From Actinomadura violacea (GTDB lineage Bacteria; Actinomycetota; Actinomycetes; Streptosporangiales; Streptosporangiaceae): a stretch of 64,000 bases of DNA. The DNA lies in assembly GCF_017573465.1 (NCBI RefSeq), contig NZ_JAGEPF010000021.1:124001-188000 (forward strand). Reading direction: 5' to 3'. Shown here piece by piece: positions 60,246-64,000 of this stretch; the first letter of the stretch is position 1; each line of letters begins with the position of its first letter. The position numbers were made by a program, and so were the translations under genes. The notes beneath the pieces are model-generated. The model saw only the letters and a list, made by a program, of their open reading frames with translations, was not told the DNA's origin and did no database searches.

Positions 60246-61208
60246 TCAACGGGATTCGCCGGAACGGTCCAAGGCGAGCACGCTGAGCAGCTCGTACCCC
60301 ACGTGAGCAGCGGCGATCCCGGTGATCTCGGCATGGTCGTAGGCCGGCGCGACCTCCACGATGTCGGCGCCGACGAGGTTCAGCCCGGCCAGCCCGCGCA
60401 GCGTGGCCAGCAGCTCCCGGCTGGTCAGCCCGCCCGCCTCCGGGGTGCCGGTGCCCGGCGCGTGGGCCGGGTCCAGCACGTCGATGTCGACCGACACGTA
60501 CACCGGCCGGTCGCCCAGCCGGGCCCGCATCCGCTCCACCGCGTCGGCCGTCCCGCCGGTCTCGTAGTCGTCGGCGCGGACGATCTGGAACCCCAGCGCG
60601 TCATCGTCCACCAGGTCCTCCCGCGAGTACAGCGGACCGCGGATCCCGATGTGCATGCAGTGCTCGGGGTCCAGCAGGCCCTCCTCGCCGGCCCGGCGGA
60701 ACGGCGTGCCGTGGGTGTAGGGGGCGCCGAAGTAGGTGTCCCAGGTGTCGAGGTGCGCGTCGAAGTGCAGCACCGCGATCGGGCCGTGGTCGCGGTGCAG
60801 CGACCGCAGCAGCGGCAGCGCGATGGTGTGGTCGCCGCCGATCGTCAGCAGCTTCGCCCCGTCCGCGCGCAGCTCGTCCGACCGGCGCTCGATGGTGGCG
60901 ATCGCCTCCTCGATGTCGAACGGGTTCACCCCCATGTCGCCGGCGTCGGCGACCTGCTGGGCGTGGAACGGCTCGACGTCGAGCGGCGGATGGTAGGGCC
61001 TGAGCAGCTTCGACGACGCCCGGACGTGGCCCGGCCCGAATCGCGCCCCCGGGCGGTAGGAGACGCCGGTGTCGAACGGCACCCCCACGATCGCCACGTC
61101 GACGTGGTCGACCTGGTCGGCCCGCGGCAGCCGGGCGAAGGTGCCCGGATCGGCGTACCGGGGGATCTTCGTCGCGTCCACCGGGCCGGTCCTCGGTGCG
61201 TCGGTCAT
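60246..61208 (-). CDS. speB: Ureohydrolase: agmatinase or guanidinobutyrase type
   Basis: A 320-aa arginase-fold, manganese-dependent enzyme. The metal ligands are in LLTIGGDHTIALP, VLHFDAHLDTWDT and VYVSVDIDVLDPAHAPGTGT. GARFGPGHVRASSKLLRPYH fits agmatinase-like guanidino hydrolases; the product would be urea plus an amine. The aldehyde dehydrogenase directly upstream in the operon (38 bp) makes a route from agmatine or 4-guanidinobutanal through 4-guanidinobutanoate to GABA plausible. Agmatinase and guanidinobutyrase cannot be separated from sequence alone. Confidence 0.85.
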   Translation of the reverse strand: MTDAPRTGPVDATKIPRYADPGTFARLPRADQVDHVDVAIVGVPFDTGVSYRPGARFGPGHVRASSKLLRPYHPPLDVEPFHAQQVADAGDMGVNPFDIEEAIATIERRSDELRADGAKLLTIGGDHTIALPLLRSLHRDHGPIAVLHFDAHLDTWDTYFGAPYTHGTPFRRAGEEGLLDPEHCMHIGIRGPLYSREDLVDDDALGFQIVRADDYETGGTADAVERMRARLGDRPVYVSVDIDVLDPAHAPGTGTPEAGGLTSRELLATLRGLAGLNLVGADIVEVAPAYDHAEITGIAAAHVGYELLSVLALDRSGESR

Positions 61209-61246
61209 GGTCTCGCAGCCTCCAAGCGCGGGATCGGGGGGAAGGC

Positions 61247-62701
61247 TCACTCGGCGTCCTCGCCGAGCGCCGACAGGACGTGCTTGACCCGCGTGTACTC
61301 CTCGACGGAGTACAGCGAGAGGTCCTTGCCGTAGCCGGACTGCTTGACGCCGCCGTGCGGCATCTCGTGCACCGGCGGGAGATGGCAGTTCACGCCGACG
61401 TGGCCGGCGTCGACGGCGGCGGAGACGCGCAGCGCCCGGGCGTGGTCGCGCGTCCACACGCTGGAGGCCAGGCCGTACGGCGAGTCGTTGGCCTGCCTGA
61501 TCGCGTCGGCCTCGCCGCGGAACGTCTGCACGGTGACCACGGGGCCGAAGATCTCGGTGCGGCTGAGCTCGTCCGCCGCGGTCACCCCGTCGACGACCGT
61601 CGGCAGGTAGAAGTAGCCGGGGCCGCCGGCCTCCCGGCCGCCGGCGAGCACCTTCGCGTGCGCCGGGGCCCGCGCGACCAGGCCCGCGACGTGGGCGAGC
61701 TGGGCCGGGTTGTTCAGCGGCGGGACGTCCAGGACGCGGTCCGCGGCGGGCTCGTCCCGCGACAGCCCGATCCGGCGGACCCGCTCGGCCAGCGCGGCGG
61801 CGAACGCGTCGTGCGCCTCCTCGGCGACGATCACCCGGGTGGCCGCGGTGCAGTCCTGCCCGGCGTTGAAGTAGCCGGCGAACGCGATCCCGTCGGCCGC
61901 GGCGTCCAGGTCGGCGTCGGCGAAGACCAGTACGGGCGCGTTGCCGCCGAGCTCCAGATGGGCGCGCTTGACCGTGTCCGCCGCCGACCGGGCGACGGCG
62001 CGGCCCGCCGCGGTGCTGCCGGTGATCGACACCATCGCCGGGACCGGGTGCGCGGCCAGCGCCGCACCCGTCTCCCGGTCGCCGCACACCACGTTGAACA
62101 CCCCGGGCGGGAGGATGCCGGCGAAGAGCCCGGCCAGGAACACGGCGCTGGCGGGCGTGGTGTCGGACGGCTTGAGCACGATCGTGTTCCCCGCCGCCAG
62201 GGCGGGGCCGAACTTCCAGACCGCCATCATCGCCGGGTAGTTCCACGGCGCGATCGCCCCGACGACGCCGACCGGTTCCCGGCGGATGGACGAGGAGTGG
62301 CCGCGCACGTACTCCGCCGTCGCCTTCCCTTCGAGCATCCGGGCCGCGCCCGCGAAGAACCGGAGCTGGTCGACGATCGGGACGACCTCCTCCTGCATGG
62401 TCAGCGCGGGCGGCTTGCCCGTGTCCCGGCACTCGACCTCGACCAGCTCGTCCGCGTTGCGCTCGACGGCGTCCGCCATGCGCAGCAGGACGGCCATCCG
62501 CTCGCCGGGGGTCGTCCGCCGCCACCCGGCGAAGGCCGCCTCGGCCGCGCGGCAGGCCCGGTCGACGTCCGCGGCCCCCGACCTCGGCGCCGTCGCGTAC
62601 ACCTCGCCGTCCGACGGGTCGACGATCTCCATCGTGCGGCCGTCCGCCGCGGCGGCGAACTCGCCGCCGATGAAGTTCCGCAGTTCGACGCCGTCGCTCA
62701 T
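61247..62701 (-). CDS. Aminobutyraldehyde-type NAD-dependent aldehyde dehydrogenase
   Basis: A 484-aa ALDH. It has the cofactor block GAIAPWNYPAMMAVWKFGPA, SITGSTAAGRAVA, catalytic Glu in HLELGGNAPVLVF and Cys in NAGQDCTAATRVI, and the C-terminal HGGVKQSGYGKDLSLY. The QDCTAATR context is typical of aminobutyraldehyde dehydrogenases (PatD-like). GGAGGAG lies 6 nt before ATG 62701. It is the first gene of the operon ALDH - ureohydrolase - DMF-beta-like - cupin. Confidence 0.9.
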   Translation of the reverse strand: MSDGVELRNFIGGEFAAAADGRTMEIVDPSDGEVYATAPRSGAADVDRACRAAEAAFAGWRRTTPGERMAVLLRMADAVERNADELVEVECRDTGKPPALTMQEEVVPIVDQLRFFAGAARMLEGKATAEYVRGHSSSIRREPVGVVGAIAPWNYPAMMAVWKFGPALAAGNTIVLKPSDTTPASAVFLAGLFAGILPPGVFNVVCGDRETGAALAAHPVPAMVSITGSTAAGRAVARSAADTVKRAHLELGGNAPVLVFADADLDAAADGIAFAGYFNAGQDCTAATRVIVAEEAHDAFAAALAERVRRIGLSRDEPAADRVLDVPPLNNPAQLAHVAGLVARAPAHAKVLAGGREAGGPGYFYLPTVVDGVTAADELSRTEIFGPVVTVQTFRGEADAIRQANDSPYGLASSVWTRDHARALRVSAAVDAGHVGVNCHLPPVHEMPHGGVKQSGYGKDLSLYSVEEYTRVKHVLSALGEDAE

Positions 62702-63020
62702 CGCGTCTCCTCCCAGTCGGCGGCACTGTCGAAAGCGCCGGTCAGGGCGGCGCTCCGCGGTCATGCTAGGAACAGACCCCCGCCGTCCGCTCCGTGCAGA
62801 CAGGCCCAACGGCGGGGCCCATCAGTGCAGTTCGGACAACGCCTCGCACCGCGATCGACCGGCGGCCGAGAAGCGCAACGCACGCCTGATCCGGGCCCTC
62901 TGCATCGCGTCCCCCACATGAAATGGGTGCTGGACCCGATATGGCCGGAGGTACCGATGGCCCCATGGTGGATTCAGGTACATCTCGGGATGTTCGGGTT
63001 GCCGAAGGGACTGACACCGC
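62702..63020. other. Intergenic region between aldehyde dehydrogenase and DksA-type genes
   Basis: This divergent 319-bp gap should hold promoters for both neighbours, but I see no clear consensus pair. A 50-codon frame (62918-63070) with many Trp codons starts here and overlaps the next gene; see findings. Confidence 0.4.
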
Positions 63021-63380
63021 ATGACGACGAGCGTGGACGACGGGGCCGCGGGCAGGCACGCGCTGGGTGACGCCGCGGCACGGGAGATGAAGCAGCGGCT
63101 GGAGGACGAGCGGCGCCGCCGCGCGTCGCAGCTCGGCGTGCTGGAGCAGTCGGTCGGGCAGGTCTCGGTGGAGCAGACCGAGGCGTCCGACTATGCCCGC
63201 ATGGAGAACCTGCGGGAGAGCCTGACGGAGATCGGCAGCGCGCTGCAGCGGCTAGAGGACGGCACGTACGGCCGGTGCGAAGGGTGCGCCCAGCCGATCC
63301 CCGCCGGGCGGCTGGAGATCCTGCCCTACGTGCGGTTCTGCGTTAAGTGCCAGGGCAAGAAGAACCGCACCACTCGCTGA
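63021..63380 (+). CDS. DksA/TraR-type zinc-finger protein
   Basis: A 119-aa protein. An acidic/basic coiled-coil (about residues 20-75; AAREMKQRLEDERRRRASQL) is followed by a C4 zinc finger with CEGC and CVKC and the segment YGRCEGCAQPIPAGRLEILP. This is the TraR/DksA fold, which can reach into the RNA polymerase secondary channel. The DxxDxA tip motif of E. coli DksA is not seen, so a role in the stringent response is uncertain. AAGGGA lies 10 nt before the ATG. Confidence 0.87.
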   Translation: MTTSVDDGAAGRHALGDAAAREMKQRLEDERRRRASQLGVLEQSVGQVSVEQTEASDYARMENLRESLTEIGSALQRLEDGTYGRCEGCAQPIPAGRLEILPYVRFCVKCQGKKNRTTR

Positions 63381-63406
63381 GGCGCCCGCTGAGGCGCCCG
63401 CGCCGG

Positions 63407-63853
63407 TCAGATGAGGCGCGCGGTGGTGCTGCCGGACGCCGTGGCCTGGATCTCGTCGAAGTGACCGGCCTCCTCGGCCACCCAGACGCGTCCGGCGAGG
63501 ATCACCGGACGGACGTTCCGGACGCGTGCGGTCCGCCAGGACCGCCGCCGCCGGAACGCCAGCCTCGGCGGGACGTCCCCGGCGACCCCGTACGCCAGGG
63601 TGACCGTGCTGATCGCCGACGGTCCGAAGGGACGGGCGAGCCGGACGTGGTGCGAGCCGAGCAGCAGTTGCCTCGGCGCGGACCGCGCGAGCAGCAGATG
63701 GGCCATGGGGGAACCGCCGCCGGGGTCGACGACCAGGCGCGCCGGATCCCCGTCGCGCTGGTGGAGGCGGACCGTCCAGCCGGTGAGGGGCAGCGTCAAC
63801 CTGCCCAGAAGGTCGCGGTTCGCCGGATCTTCGTTCGTGAGGTCATGGAACAT
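63407..63853 (-). CDS. Hypothetical protein
   Basis: About 148 aa from ATG 63853 (MFHDLTNEDPANRDLLGRL); an in-frame upstream ATG at 63871 would add six residues. The composition is normal for a soluble beta-rich protein, with WTVRLHQRDGDPARLVVDPG and VILAGRVWVAEEAGHFDEI. I recognise no family. It is convergent with the DksA-type gene, 26 bp apart. Confidence 0.55.
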   Translation of the reverse strand: MFHDLTNEDPANRDLLGRLTLPLTGWTVRLHQRDGDPARLVVDPGGGSPMAHLLLARSAPRQLLLGSHHVRLARPFGPSAISTVTLAYGVAGDVPPRLAFRRRRSWRTARVRNVRPVILAGRVWVAEEAGHFDEIQATASGSTTARLI

Positions 63854-63922
63854 CGTCACTCCAGGGTGCATATGCGGAAGCGGCCGGGCGCGATGCCGGC
63901 GCGCGGGTCGGGTCGTGCCGGC

Positions 63923-64000
63923 TCAGTGGACGCGCGGCGCGGCCGCCGCCCGTACCGCCGCGGGGGCCAGGCAGAGCCGGGCCAGGCCCCGGATGGTCGC
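63923..64000 (-). CDS. C-terminal end of a gene cut by the window edge
   Basis: The last 25 codons (ending AAAAPRVH then TGA at 63923-63925) are open to the window edge on the minus strand. There is too little to identify the product, and a chance open frame is possible. Confidence 0.3.
   Translation of the reverse strand, partial: ATIRGLARLCLAPAAVRAAAAPRVH

Overview
The window is about 73% GC with very dense, short-spaced genes and strong GC bias at third codon positions. Together with CgoX/HemQ haem synthesis, Lsr2, LigC/Prim-PolC repair, MsiK-type sugar ABC operons without their own ATPase, and PucR and DeoR regulators, this points to a filamentous actinobacterium. An Actinomadura-like member of the Thermomonosporaceae is my best guess, by inference only. 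I see no rRNA, tRNA, CRISPR array, transposase, integrase or phage gene, so this looks like ordinary chromosome with accessory catabolic islands in the second half.

Layout. 1-8.7 kb: end of a secreted protein, cgoX-hemQ (coproporphyrin-dependent haem branch), a TIGR04222-like protein, msrB, a Prim-Pol of the LigD polymerase family, an MBL-fold protein and a histidine kinase with an internally duplicated, partly dead architecture. 8.7-24.4 kb: a secreted S15-type hydrolase, leuA with a leader peptide and attenuator-like pairings, a FadR-type regulator, a HelD-like motor, PhoD phosphatase, LigC ligase, two convergent RibD-C reductase paralogues, glgX, a GNAT and a DUF4262 protein. 24.4-33.2 kb: a second S15 hydrolase, lsr2, tatA, a CBS protein, an SLC13/ArsB-type permease behind a pseudoknot-like leader RNA, a PAP2 phosphatase, a sigma factor with its membrane partner (both carrying perfect in-frame tandem repeats) and a scramblase-like protein.

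33.2-49.1 kb is a carbohydrate island. It holds an MFS exporter with a DeoR regulator, a hydrolase and a Gfo/Idh/MocA oxidoreductase behind a sugar ABC importer (two permeases and a lipoprotein), galM-lacI, and a divergent operon. The divergent operon encodes an SDR (uronate-dehydrogenase-like), an enolase-superfamily dehydratase, a Gfo-PmoA fusion, and an SGNH esterase fused in frame to an alpha-ketoglutarate-semialdehyde-type dehydrogenase. Four matches to one LacI-family operator motif tie these units together. I infer that acetylated, uronic-acid-containing plant polysaccharide fragments are imported, de-esterified and oxidised toward 2-oxoglutarate.

49.1-52.6 kb: a TetR regulator facing an alkylsulfatase-like MBL enzyme and an MFS pump across a 36-bp dyad. 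52.6-62.7 kb: a nitrogen-compound catabolic cluster with a CehA/McbA metallohydrolase, an APC permease, a PucR regulator, a cupin, a dimethylformamidase-beta-like protein, an agmatinase/guanidinobutyrase-type ureohydrolase and an aldehyde dehydrogenase. 62.7-64 kb: a DksA/TraR zinc-finger protein and two poorly defined genes.

A recurring feature is leaderless initiation. At least nine genes have a TAnnnT-like -10 hexamer 6-7 nt before an ATG or GTG and no Shine-Dalgarno sequence.
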